Source: Urophycis tenuis (taxonomy: Eukaryota > Chordata > Actinopteri > Gadiformes > Phycidae). From it: a DNA stretch of 64,000 bases. Position numbers and translations under genes: made by a program. The notes under the pieces were generated by a model, which searched no databases, was not told where the DNA came from, and saw only the letters and a program-made list of their open reading frames with translations. The stretch is from positions 62,001-126,000 of the forward strand of contig JAXIVH010000318.1 in assembly GCA_036785325.1 (NCBI GenBank), given 5' to 3'. Within the stretch, counting starts at the first letter, position 1; each line of letters begins with the position of its first letter. Below are positions 32,548 through 43,162 of the stretch, in pieces.

Positions 32548-33093
32548 TGTCATGAGCTCTCTCTGCCTAGTAACACCACTAATTGGTCTGATTACCTCCA
32601 CCTGTCTCTGCTCTGCTCAACCCTCGTTAACCTACCAGCTGCACTGCATTCACCACTCATCTTGCCCTGTATATAAAGCCCTGTTTTTCAGTCCACTCTT
32701 GTCAGATCGTCTGCAAACCAGTACCTGTTACCCTGCCTGTCTTCATACACCTCTGACTCTTACCTGGGATATCGGACCTGCTCAACTACGTCTTTGATCT
32801 TCTGCCCCGGTAACCTTGACCTGCCTTCTGCCTTATCACGACGAATATTGCCTAGCCCTTGTCTGTACCACTGCTGAAGTTCCATCTGCCAGTTCTCCTC
32901 TCCCCCGGCTGTGTGCGTGTCTTTACCCAGTGACCCCGGACAATCAACGAGTCTGCCCTGGAACCCACCCCGCCATCTCAGTGAGACGCCACTCAGCTCT
33001 GGAAAGACACCCATACACCCCCTTTCCCCAAACCCTTCAATAAACTGTTGAAACGTGACGCAATTGTGGTCCTCGTCTGTCTGGTCCGTGACA
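32548..33093 (+). repeat. chromovirus 5' LTR
   Basis: A direct repeat of 37552-38097, beginning TGTCATGAGC and ending GTCCGTGACA. The leader to the gag ATG is only 16 bp, so the primer site must lie in or overlap 33094-33109; I could not match it to a tRNA. Confidence 0.95.
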
Positions 33094-33109
33094 GTACGAT
33101 CTGACCATC

Positions 33110-36100
33110 ATGGACCCAGCGCACTCCCAGATCAGTATGGGGAAAAAGGCTGAGATGTCTGCCCTACAGCGACTGGAGCTCACTGAGGGAGACATCAATC
33201 GGATGGCTGGCGACATCGCTTCCCTGCTCCAGCTCGGACAACAACAACAACAACAGTTTAACCAGCAGCAACAACAGATTCAGCAACAACAGCAACAGCT
33301 AGCCCAAGCCCTGCAATTACTCACCAATCCGGCCACTCCACCTACTCCAGCTACGTCCACTCCTGCTTATGCTGCCCCTGATCCCAGCGCCCCAGAACCG
33401 AAGATTGGCAATCCGGAACGTTTTGACGGTGACCCGAGGCAGGTACGAGCGTTCCTGTCCAGCTGTCAAATCCAGTTCGCTTTACAACCCAGGACCTTCT
33501 CGACGGAGGGAGCCAAGGTGGGGTACGTCATTACCCATCTCACCAGCCGCGCTCGGTTATGGGGAACGGCAGAGTTCGACCTGCAGACCCCAGCCTGCGC
33601 CTCTTTCAGGGCCTTCGAAGAGGAGATGTTAAAGGTTTTTGACCTGGGCTCATCAACAACCGAAGCATCACAAGCACTGCTGACCATCCGCCAGGGCAAT
33701 CGGACAGTGGCAGACTTCTCCATTGACTTTCGCACCCTGGCTAGTCGCAGCTCGTGGAACTCCGTGGCACTGGTGCACGCCTTCCTCCACAGCTTGGCGG
33801 ACTACATTCAAGACGAGCTTGTCTCTCATGAGCAGCCCCCGACACTCGATGACGCCATTGCCCTGGCCGTCCGCATTGACCGCCGTATCCAGACCCGCAG
33901 ACGAGAGAGAGGGCGCCTGAGTCAACCTCCCATCCGCACTCGGGGTGAGCCTTCCACAAGTCAGTCCCCGCCTGTCAAGTCCCAAAGCCAAAGCTCACCA
34001 GATGTAGGAGGAGTCCGGCTGAGCTCAATGGCGATCCAGTCCTCCAACCGCAAACCGATGCTGCAAGTTCATCTTCACCTTTCTGACTCCACACACACCC
34101 TGGCTGCCCTGGTGGACTCTGGCGCCGAAGCCAACATAATGGACGCTGAGCTCGCTCGCCAGCTGCGACTGGAGATTCACCATCTGACACCTCCCGTCCC
34201 TGCACGGGCGCTGGATGGGCACCTTCTCGGCACAGTCACCCGAGTCACTGCCCCCGTCTCGATGAGGCTGTCTGGTAACCACCAGGAAGCCATTCGGTTC
34301 CACCTCCTCCGCTCTCCGGGCCAACCCCTCATCTTGGGCTACCCATGGCTCCGTCGGCACAACCCTCACCTCGATTGGGCAACCGGGGAGATCAAGGAGT
34401 GGGGAAAAGACTGCCACCAAACCTGCCTGCTCGCTGCCACGCTTCCCTTCCACTCCGTACCCGTCAACTCAGCTCCCGACATCCTGAACGTCCCGGAATG
34501 CTACCATGGTCTCCGGGAGGTGTTCAGCAAGCTCAAGGCCACATCTCTGCCCCCGCATCGACCGTATGACTGTGCCATTGACCTCCTCCCTGGCACTGCC
34601 CCTCCCAAGGGTCGTCTCTATTCCCTGTCTGCCCCTGAACGAAGGGCCATGGGGGATTACATCAGTGACTCCCTGGCGGCTGGAATAATCCGTCCATCCT
34701 CGTCTCCTGCCGGTGCTGGGTTCTTCTTCGTGGGGAAGAAGGATGGATCCCTTCGTCCCTGCATTGATTACCGGGGCCTCAACGACATCACTGTGAAGAA
34801 CCGGTATCCCCTGCCTCTGCTCACCTCTGCCTTTGAGTTGCTCCAGGGAGCCACAATCTTCACTAAGCTGGACCTCAGGAACGCCTACCACCTAGTGCGG
34901 ATCCGGGAGGGCGACGAATGGAAGACAGCATTCAACACTCCAAACGGCCACTACGAGTACCGGGTGATGCCTTTTGGTCTTACCAACGCTCCTGCTGTCT
35001 TCCAAGCCCTTGTGAATGATGTACTACGGGACATGTTAAACAAATTTGTCTTCGTTTACCTGGACGATATTTTAATCTTCTCAAAGACCCTGTCTGAACA
35101 CACCCGGCATGTTCAGCAAGTCCTTCGTCGTCTCCTGGAGAACTCACTCTACGTGAAGGCAGAGAAGTGTGAGTTTCATGCAAAGACCATGACCTTCCTG
35201 GGGTATATTGTGGCAGAGGGAAATATCCAGATGGACCCAGCCAAGGTTTCAGCAGTAACCTCCTGGCCAGTCCCAGAAAACCGAAAGAAGCTGCAGCAAT
35301 TCCTTGGCTTTGCAAACTTCTACAGAAAGTTCATCCGGAATTACAGCTCTGTAGCCGCTCCTCTCACTGCTCTGACAAGCACCAAGCAGCCCTTTGCTTG
35401 GACCCCAGCAGCCGACAAGGCCTTCAGTGTCCTCAAGACTCTATTTACCTCTGCCCCCATCCTCCTGATGCCAGATGCAGGCCGGCAATTCGTTGTGGAA
35501 GTGGACGCCTCCGATGTGGGAGTTGGTGCCGTGCTCTCTCAGCGGGCTGCAGAAGATGGCAAGCTCCATCCTTGTGCATTCTTCTCCCGTCGCCTGTCCC
35601 CGGCTGAATGCAACTATGACATAGGGAACCGTGAGCTGCTGGCGGTTAGGCTGGCCTTGGAGGAGTGGCGTCACTGGCTGGAGGGGTCCTCAGTTCCATT
35701 CTTGGTCTGGACTGACCACAAGAATCTAGAGTACATCCGCTCGGCCAAGCGTCTGAACCCGAGACAGTCCTGTTGGGCCCTGTTTTTCACTAGATTCAAT
35801 ATGACCCTGTCTTACCGTCCTGGGTCACGTAACATCAAACCAGACGCACTCTCCCGTCAGTTCCAGAAAGATAACGCCCCCTCCCGGGATCCTGTGTCCA
35901 TTCTTCCCGGTCCTTGTGTCGTTGGCTCCCTGACCTGGGATGTTGAGGAACAGGTACGGGAGGCTCTCTGTGACCAGCCCGGCCCCAGTGCCTGCCCTGC
36001 TGACCGTCTATTTGTCCCTGGACACCTGAGGTCTCGGGTCATACAATGGGGACACAACTCTCGTCTCGCTTGCCACCCTGGATCCACTCACACCTGCCAT

Positions 36101-37468
36101 CTGCTTGCCCAGCGGTTCTGGTGGCCATCTCTGAGAAGGGATGTACGAGACTTTGTCCGCGCCTGTCCCACATGCAACCAGCAGAAGTCGTCCAACCAGC
36201 CCCCTGCTGGATTACTCCACCCCCTGCCTGTGCCAACACGGCCCTGGTCCCACATCTCACTGGACTTTGTCACGGGTCTGCCCCAGTCTGATGGAATGAC
36301 GGTCATTCTCACAGTTGTGGACCGTTTCAGCAAGATGGCACACTTTGTTCCCCTCCCGAAGCTGCCGTCTGCCAAGGAGACTGCCCAGGTTATCTTAGAG
36401 CATGTTTTTCGTATACATGGACTGCCCTGTGATGTCGTCTCGGACCGGGGTCCGCAATTTACCTCCACCTTTTGGAAGGAGTTCTGCCGTTTGCTGGTGG
36501 CCACGGTTAGTCTAACTTCTGGATTCCATCCCCAGTCCAACGGCCAGTCGGAACGGGCAAACCAAGAGTTGGAGAAGGCACTCCGATGCATGGCATCTCG
36601 TAACCCTCACTCCTGGGCTCAGCAACTGACATGGGTGGAATATGCCCATAATTCTCTGACCTGCTCTGCCACTGGCATGTCACCCTTCCAGTGCGTGTAT
36701 GGCTACCAGCCACCCCTGTTCAACAGCCAAGAAGGTGAGGTCACCTGCCCATCAGCTCTTGCCTATTCTCGCCGGTGCCGCCGCACCTGGGCACAAGCCC
36801 GTGCCACGCTCCTCAAGTCCGTCTCCAGCTACACCACTGGTGCCAACCGCCGCAGAACTCCTGCTCCCGCCTACAAGGTGGGACAAAGGGTTTGGCTCTC
36901 GGCCAAGGACCTGCCACTGCGGGTGGAGTCAAAGAAGCTGGCTCCTCGGTTCGTCGGCCCATTCCCCATCCGGAGGATTATCAACCCAACCGCTGTTCAG
37001 CTCCAACTACCAAGATCCATGAGAGTTCATCCTACATTCCATGTGTCGAAGATCAAACCAGTTCATGAGAGTCCACTGGTTCCGGCTGCACCTCCTCCCC
37101 CACCTCCGCGCCTCATTGATGGTGGTCCAGTCTACTCTGCCCGGCGTCTGCTCCGTTCCCGCCGAAGAGGTAGGGGTATCCAATACCTGGTCGATTGGGA
37201 GGGTTATGGACCTGAGGAGAGGATTTGGGTTCCTGCCAGCCGGATTGTGGACCGGACCCTAATCACCGACTTCCACCGGCAGCATCCAGACCAGCCGGTC
37301 ATTCGACGGGGCCGTCCGAGGGGGTCCCTTCGTGCCTCCCATCCGGTAGCTGACTTGGCACCTGACCCTGAACTGGCTCCGGAACCTGACCTTGCCCTTG
37401 ACGGTACCACTTCTGGGGCGCCTTCTGAAGATCAGGGCATGGAGACTGATCGGTCCGAGGAGTTCTAG
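33110..37468 (+). CDS. chromovirus Gag-Pol polyprotein with chromodomain, 1452 aa
   Basis: This encodes capsid, protease, RT/RNase H and integrase in one frame. An N-terminal Gln-rich helix (residues about 40-70) precedes the retrotransposon gag domain (NPERFDGDPRQVRAFL, about 100-260). No CCHC knuckle was seen before the protease, only an Arg-rich RRRERGR patch. Protease has ALVDSGAEANIMD (about 334). RT has KLDLRNAYHLVRI and VYLDDILIFSK (about 649). RNase H has VEVDASDVGVGAVL (about 794). Integrase has an HHCC finger (986-1023), then LDFVTGL, SDRGPQFTS and NGQSERANQELE catalytic positions and a GPF module. A chromodomain (YLVDWEGYGPEERIWVPA, about 1335-1395) ends it and may steer integration to modified chromatin. 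No frameshift separates gag and pol. Confidence 0.95.
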   Translation: MDPAHSQISMGKKAEMSALQRLELTEGDINRMAGDIASLLQLGQQQQQQFNQQQQQIQQQQQQLAQALQLLTNPATPPTPATSTPAYAAPDPSAPEPKIGNPERFDGDPRQVRAFLSSCQIQFALQPRTFSTEGAKVGYVITHLTSRARLWGTAEFDLQTPACASFRAFEEEMLKVFDLGSSTTEASQALLTIRQGNRTVADFSIDFRTLASRSSWNSVALVHAFLHSLADYIQDELVSHEQPPTLDDAIALAVRIDRRIQTRRRERGRLSQPPIRTRGEPSTSQSPPVKSQSQSSPDVGGVRLSSMAIQSSNRKPMLQVHLHLSDSTHTLAALVDSGAEANIMDAELARQLRLEIHHLTPPVPARALDGHLLGTVTRVTAPVSMRLSGNHQEAIRFHLLRSPGQPLILGYPWLRRHNPHLDWATGEIKEWGKDCHQTCLLAATLPFHSVPVNSAPDILNVPECYHGLREVFSKLKATSLPPHRPYDCAIDLLPGTAPPKGRLYSLSAPERRAMGDYISDSLAAGIIRPSSSPAGAGFFFVGKKDGSLRPCIDYRGLNDITVKNRYPLPLLTSAFELLQGATIFTKLDLRNAYHLVRIREGDEWKTAFNTPNGHYEYRVMPFGLTNAPAVFQALVNDVLRDMLNKFVFVYLDDILIFSKTLSEHTRHVQQVLRRLLENSLYVKAEKCEFHAKTMTFLGYIVAEGNIQMDPAKVSAVTSWPVPENRKKLQQFLGFANFYRKFIRNYSSVAAPLTALTSTKQPFAWTPAADKAFSVLKTLFTSAPILLMPDAGRQFVVEVDASDVGVGAVLSQRAAEDGKLHPCAFFSRRLSPAECNYDIGNRELLAVRLALEEWRHWLEGSSVPFLVWTDHKNLEYIRSAKRLNPRQSCWALFFTRFNMTLSYRPGSRNIKPDALSRQFQKDNAPSRDPVSILPGPCVVGSLTWDVEEQVREALCDQPGPSACPADRLFVPGHLRSRVIQWGHNSRLACHPGSTHTCHLLAQRFWWPSLRRDVRDFVRACPTCNQQKSSNQPPAGLLHPLPVPTRPWSHISLDFVTGLPQSDGMTVILTVVDRFSKMAHFVPLPKLPSAKETAQVILEHVFRIHGLPCDVVSDRGPQFTSTFWKEFCRLLVATVSLTSGFHPQSNGQSERANQELEKALRCMASRNPHSWAQQLTWVEYAHNSLTCSATGMSPFQCVYGYQPPLFNSQEGEVTCPSALAYSRRCRRTWAQARATLLKSVSSYTTGANRRRTPAPAYKVGQRVWLSAKDLPLRVESKKLAPRFVGPFPIRRIINPTAVQLQLPRSMRVHPTFHVSKIKPVHESPLVPAAPPPPPPRLIDGGPVYSARRLLRSRRRGRGIQYLVDWEGYGPEERIWVPASRIVDRTLITDFHRQHPDQPVIRRGRPRGSLRASHPVADLAPDPELAPEPDLALDGTTSGAPSEDQGMETDRSEEF

Positions 37469-37551
37469 CCCTCCACCGGCTCCCCTCCTCCCGCCCGGCT
37501 TAGTGGTGTTTCTTGGGGACTTCTGGGGCCGTCCCTTAGGGGGGGGGGTTC

Positions 37552-38097
37552 TGTCATGAGCTCTCTCTGCCTAGTAACACCACTAATTGGTCTGATTACC
37601 TCCACCTGTCTCTGCTCTGCTCAACCCTCGTTAACCTACCAGCTGCACTGCATTCACCACTCATCTTGCCCTGTATATAAAGCCCTGTTTTTCAGTCCAC
37701 TCTTGTCAGATCGTCTGCAAACCAGTACCTGTTACCCTGCCTGTCTTCATACACCTCTGACTCTTACCTGGGATATCGGACCTGCTCAACTACGTCTTTG
37801 ATCTTCTGCCCCGGTAACCTTGACCTGCCTTCTGCCTTATCACGACGAATATTGCCTAGCCCTTGTCTGTACCACTGCTGAAGTTCCATCTGCCAGTTCT
37901 CCTCTCCCCCGGCTGTGTGCGTGTCTTTACCCAGTGACCCCGGACAATCAACGAGTCTGCCCTGGAACCCACCCCGCCATCTCAGTGAGACGCCACTCAG
38001 CTCTGGAAAGACACCCATACACCCCCTTTCCCCAAACCCTTCAATAAACTGTTGAAACGTGACGCAATTGTGGTCCTCGTCTGTCTGGTCCGTGACA
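37552..38097 (+). repeat. chromovirus 3' LTR
   Basis: Reads the same as the 5' LTR throughout. Followed by the second copy of TSD AACGC, after which the older gypsy gag frame continues. Confidence 0.95.
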
Positions 38098-38347
38098 AAC
38101 GCGATAAATGATTATGAAAAGACACTAGGGAATCTGACAACGTATTTCAACGAATTTATGTGTTTAACTCCTCTTGAAACGAGCCAGTCGTCATGTTTGG
38201 AGCCACAAGTGTCTGGGAATGTTGGCCAAATTGGCGCGAGCTGCTTTAGTTGTGCTAGCCAGCCCAGGCAGTTTGGATGCACAGCAAGGCAACAGGCTAC
38301 ATGTTCTAATGACAGTGAGAGTGCTTTTACCCACAAATCACCTACAC

Positions 38348-39659
38348 CTGGGGTACTCAAGTAGAAAGTCAAAAGGTCCACTCACCAAATTTCAAATCTG
38401 TCTAGGGTCCGGAACAGTGAATGGTATGCAATGTGGTCAGGGTGATGAACCTTTAACACTAGAACTACCACAGCGGTGCCATTTGGCAGACGGGACACTA
38501 ATCCCCTCTCTCTCCCAGTCATACTTGGGGCTCCATCAGTGGCAATGGAAACAACATGCTTCAGGTCTATCTCTCGGTCTCTCAACATCTCCTTTACTGC
38601 TTCATAAATGTCGTCCCCTCGTGAATGCCCATGAAGGGTTGTGAGGCCTAACACATCTTCAAAGAATTCCCCCCTCTCTTCATCAAAAAATCTGACAAAC
38701 ACCAGAAGTTGGGCATTATCTGTGTTGTCTGTGGATTCATCCAAAGCCAACGAAATGCATTTAGCCTTTTTAACAGCGAATTTCATTTGGTTCAACAAAT
38801 CTTCAGCAAGGGTTTCAGTTTGTCTTACTGCAGTGGAATCTGAGAGGGGTATTTGATTTTTTTTTTGTATGATGTCATCTTTTTGAGTTCCCTCATACAG
38901 AGCGATTGCTACTTCATTCATGCACTCCTTCACGATTTCCGCGTCAGTGAATGGTTTTTTGTGCTTGCCTAAGACCCATGCCACTCGCAGTGAGGCTTCA
39001 GTTGCACACTCCTGTTGTGTGGCTGACCTGACTATCATAGTGCGTGTTGGTTGGTATGATGCTTGCATTTGGCTTATTTTTCTGGTCCTTACCTCAGAGT
39101 TTTGTGGGTAATTTTGCTTGAATTGGCCATGCTTTGATTCGTAATGACGTTTCACGTTTCCACTTTTGACGAGGGCAACTGTCTCATTACAGATTAAACA
39201 CATTGGTTTCGTGCTTCCCGCAGGCAGCACAAATGCATATTTGTCGGTCCACTCTTTCTTAAATTCACGATTTTCTGAATCCACCTTTCGCTTTTTGTAA
39301 AGTTTGGAGCACGCCATGATTTTTGCTTGCTAAAGAAACAGGTACCGTTCGCAAATATGATGGCCCGACAGACTCACGCGGAGGGAAAAAAACTCGCAGA
39401 CCTCGCGCTCGCGGCTACAATGAGTTGCCATGGTGATGTTATATACAACCACTGATTGGACATTTGGATTGGGCAGGAGATAGATACGTGATTGGAAACT
39501 GCACATCCAGAAATCACACGCCAATGAAATATCGTTTGGATCACTATGAAAAAAACTAATATAGATTCGTTATATCCGAATATAGATTTTTTTCTCGGTC
39601 CGAATTTCATAGCGTTTGGGTCCGGACCCGGACCGGAGTCCGCCTATTGAGTAACCCTG
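38348..39659 (-). mobile_element. hAT (Charlie-type) transposon, internally deleted
   Basis: Termini CTGGGGTACTC and GAGTAACCCTG are inverted and the perfect 8-bp TSD ACCTACAC flanks them (38340-38347, 39660-39667). It carries a truncated transposase on the minus strand and is inserted in the gag region of the old gypsy element. Confidence 0.93.
38382..39317 (-). pseudogene. hAT transposase, N-terminal part (BED finger)
   Basis: It starts MACSKLYKKRKVDSENREFK and has a zinc-finger segment CLICNETVALVKSGNVKRHY ... H. The start of the RNase H-like core follows, with SLALDESTDNTDNAQLLVF (first Asp) and VSIATDGAPSMTGRERGLV (second Asp). This is the arrangement of Charlie-type transposases related to vertebrate GTF2IRD2/FAM200-like domesticated genes. 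After GLVSRL the reading passes abruptly into sequence next to the terminal repeat, so the insertion domain, third acidic residue and C-terminal dimerisation region are missing. It is a deletion derivative, not a functional enzyme. Confidence 0.88.
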
Positions 39660-40270
39660 ACCTACACATTGTCAAATACTAATCGCTTTTTGGCTGATGT
39701 AGTGAATGAAATGGTGAGGAGAGGGGAAGTGGAAGATTCACAGAGCATGCTGCCTAAGCATGTGGATATTACACAAGCAGATGTCAAGACAAATGTACCA
39801 TTATGTGTTTGTCCAGCAAATGCCATGCCCAGAACAGTTCATATTAACCCCTTCATACCTGATCCACATAGCATTTGTGCTAAAAGCACACCAATAAGAA
39901 CTAACCCATTCACCGCCTCATTAATTGAGTCTCCACAGTTCACCACGCCAGGGTTTTCCAGTGAACGTTGTGTGTATGCACACCAGACTGGTAGAGCAGC
40001 CTTGTTTGACAGGCCCTCGAGTCAGCAGCGCGAGGTTATGGGAGAGCAGCAACCAGGACATCCCCCATCAAGTAGCAGGAGATCCCGTGCACAGAGATGG
40101 TGTCATCAGTCCATGCACCATGATCAGTCCTCTGAGAGCGAGGGTGAGGTTAGTCAACATGAACGCATTCCTACTTTAAGTCGGGTCAGTATGATGGTAC
40201 TACACCATGGAGAGAATTTATCCATCGTTTTAAAAGTTGTGCCTTAGCCAACCATTGGTCGGAACAAACA

Positions 40271-41791
40271 ATGGCAATTCAGTTAAAATTCGCTTTAGTG
40301 GGGGCTGCGGGTAGCATTGTAAACCGAAACCCGAGGTCAGCAGGATGGGGTTATCATCGTATTGTGGAGGAGCTAGAAATGGCCTACGGCCCCACCTCGC
40401 AGCATGCCGCTGCTGTGGGAATTGAGCTAAGACAGCGGGTACGTAAACCAGGTGAGGCCTTATATAGCCTGAGAGATGACATCTATGATAAAATCTCCAT
40501 AGTTTACTCAGACAAGACAGAAGGAGAACAAGATGCTCTTGCAGTAGAAGTGTTCACCAATGTGGTAGGAGATGTGGGAATGGTGCAAAAACTTCTTGAA
40601 AAGCGGCCCAGCACCTTAGCCCAGGCCTATGTGATTGCTCCTCGTTATGAGACTACCAAAAAGGCAGCTGAAAATGTGACTCGCCTGATGGGAACAGGTG
40701 CGCGCAATACAGCCACCCATAGACCTACAACTGCCTCCATATTAGCATGCGACGGAGGAGAGGATGACGCACCTGCTGAAGACATGGCAGAGCCAGCTCC
40801 CCGACAGCAAAATATCCGTAATAGGCTGACTAGGCCAGGTAAACGCGGAAGCATCAATTGGGCGGAAGTGCGCTGTCATAATTGCTCCAGCCTGGGACAC
40901 ATGAAACGGAACTGCCCCAGCCCTAAAGGCCTAATTACAACAGCACCTGTCATGTCAGCACCTTTCCAGGCTGAGAGGGGAAGCTCTCAAAGCGTGTTAC
41001 ATGTTAAAGGACAAGGGGAAGAGATGAGCATCCATGTATTAATACACAACAATGAGGTCTGCGCACTCCTGGACACAGGGGCACGGAGGAATGTTCTACC
41101 TGCAGCCCACTACTCGGCACTGGATCCAGACATCAGACCCCCACTACAACCATCAATGGTACAGTCACTGCAGGGGATTGGACCGGAGAAGGTACCTGTA
41201 CTGGGGGAATCACATCTACCTGTGCAAGTGGGGAGCCGTACGGTGAGTGTTAACTTCATTGTTGCCAACATAGCCGATACAGATGCTATCCTGGGCAATC
41301 CTTTTTTGGAGCAGGCTCGTGCAAGACTGGACTTTGGCCAGAGGAAAATCATGCTGTTCGGTGAGCAAATACCGTTTTTCAACCCCAACAACCGTCCAAG
41401 GACACACATTGCCCGAGTAGCTCGCACCACCGTCTTAGGACCAGGTCAGGAATTCATTATACCAGGCCGTGCCCATCTCCGCGGACCTGTAAGAGGCGAA
41501 ATTCTCCTAAGCCCCACAAAGAGATTTGTGGAGAAGCATCAGGTGTTGGTTGCACGGGTTGTCATGGAAGCTGGGCCTAACAGGTGCATTCCCATTCGAG
41601 TGTACAACCCAGGGAGCACAACAGTCACAGTGAAAATAGGAGCAGTAGTGGGGCTTCTCCATCCAGCTGACGTGGTTCACTGTTCCACCACCAGGGAAAT
41701 TCCCCCCATTAAAGCTCAAGGTCAGATGTTACCAGATCACCTGCGAGAGTTGTACACCCAGAGCTCCACTGAGTTAGGTACTGAAGACTGA
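40271..41791 (+). pseudogene. old Ty3/gypsy gag C-terminus and protease
   Basis: The stretch encodes the gag core (MAIQLKFALVGAAGSIV, ELRQRVRKPGEALYSLRDDI) and a CCHC knuckle, CHNCSSLGHMKRNC, at about 40873-40915. The aspartic protease follows, with CALLDTGARRNVLPAAHY near 41060 and DAILGNPFLEQA. A TGA at 41789-41791 interrupts what is otherwise one frame continuing into RT. The knuckle binds RNA during packaging; the protease would process the polyprotein as a dimer. Confidence 0.88.
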
Positions 41792-43162
41792 CACAACTTG
41801 GAGCAGATGCTGCACCGCTATGGGGACATCTTTTCTACAGGCCCTGGTGATTTAGGTTGCACAAGTCTCATAAAACATGACATTGAAACCCGCCCAGGTG
41901 CTCCAATTAAACAGCGACCCAGGCGCATGGCAAATGATAAACAGAAAGATGCAGATCAGCAAATCCAGCAAAGCCTTGAAACCGGTCTTACCCGCCATAG
42001 CAACAGCAGTTGGGCCGCCCCCATTGTGATGGTCCGCAAAAAGGATGGGTCCTACTGTCTTTGCGTGGATTATCGGGCTTTAAATGAGAACACCATCAAG
42101 GATGCGTATCCCCTGCCCCGTATACAGGACACCCTGGACACTCTCTCAGGTGTGAGGTGGTTCAGCACACTTAATTTGGCTTCGGGATATTGGCAGGTCG
42201 AACTCACCTCAAGGGCGCGAAAGGCAGCAGCATTCTGTACAAGAAAAGGGCTGTTTGAATGGAACGTCATGCCTTTTGGGCTGTGCAACGCGCCAGCCAC
42301 GTTCCAGCGATTAATGGATCGTGTGCTGGCGGGGTTGCAGTGGGAAACCTGCCTTGTATACCTGGACGACATCATTGTCCTGGGTAGAGATGTCCCATAG
42401 ATGCTCCACCGCCTCCAACAGGTCTTTGACCGACTCCGGCAGGCAAACCTTAAGCTCAAACCATCCAAGTGCCACCCGTTCAAAGGCGAGGTCACCTACC
42501 TGGGGCATATTGTATCTGAAGCTGGTGTTGCAACAGACCCGCAGAAGATCACCAAGGTGCAGCAGTGGCCAACCCCAACCACAGTTTCAGAAGTCCGCCA
42601 GTTTGTAGGATTAGCATCCTATTACAGACGTTTTGTCAGAAATTTTGCAACCATAGCTCAACCACTCCATGCTCTCACAAAGAAGTACGCTCGTTATCAT
42701 TGGACAGAAGAATGTGATGGGGCTTTCAAGGAACTAAAACAGCTACTTACCTCTGCGCCAGTGCTAGGTTACCCCCTGGACCATGGCGACCTCATCTTGG
42801 ATACTGATGCAAGTGATGTTGGGATAGGAGCGGTTCTTGCTCAGATCCAAAATGGGGAGGAGCGTGTGTTGGCCTATGGAAGTCGGAGATTGTCAACGGC
42901 TGAACAAAATTATTGCACTACGAGACGAGAATTACTGGCTGTGGTGGAATTTGTCACCCATTTCCGCCAATACCTGCTTGGCCGGACCTTCACTGTCCGC
43001 ACCGACCATAACAGTCTCCGCTGGCTGACCAGGATGAAAGAGCCTGAGGGGCAGCTAGCAAGGTGGTTGGAGAAGCTCGGTGAGTACAACTTTAATATCA
43101 TCCACCGGGCCGGTCGTCTACACTTGAACGCGGACAGTCTCTCGACGCCCATGCCGTGCTAA
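41792..43162 (+). pseudogene. old Ty3/gypsy reverse transcriptase-RNase H
   Basis: The same frame continues after the TGA. RT has APIVMVRKKDGSYCLCVDYR, FSTLNLASGYWQVEL, NVMPFGLCNAPATFQRL and the catalytic VYLDDIIVL at about 42355. A TAG (42398-42400) interrupts it, and coding goes on with LRQANLKLKPSKCHPF and VGLASYYRRFVRNF. RNase H has LILDTDASDVGIGAVL, TTRRELLAVVEF and VRTDHNSLRWL, ending ADSLS before a TAA at 43160-43162. The domains are complete but two in-frame stops prevent full translation. Confidence 0.9.

Larger units (their letters stand above)
32548..38097 (+). mobile_element. Ty3/gypsy chromovirus, apparently intact and recent
   Basis: LTRs 32548-33093 and 37552-38097 are each 546 bp and show no difference by eye. 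TSD AACGC is at 32543-32547 and 38098-38102. Each LTR has TATATAAAG and CAATAAACTG signals. A G-run polypurine tract (37539-37549) precedes the 3' LTR. The single uninterrupted gag-pol frame and identical LTRs indicate a very recent insertion. It lies in the gag of the older gypsy element. Confidence 0.96.
32489..40270 (+). pseudogene. old Ty3/gypsy gag 5' region, split by a chromovirus and a hAT
   Basis: ATG 32489 opens gag (MQYNASSKFTATTRERNAN). The chromovirus cuts it at 32547 and it resumes in the same frame at 38103 (INDYEKTLGNLTTYF). A hAT insertion cuts it again at 38347, and coding resumes at 39668 one base out of register (SNTNRFLADVVNEMVRRG). It continues to about 40170, where a shift precedes ALANHWSEQT leading into 40271. 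The N-terminal fold is not assigned. Gag would form the particle; this copy cannot. Confidence 0.75.

Noticed and set aside
32489..38047. Repeated open frames within chromovirus LTRs and in the solo LTR
   Set aside because: The same short peptides appear in each LTR copy; LTRs carry promoter and polyadenylation signals, not genes.
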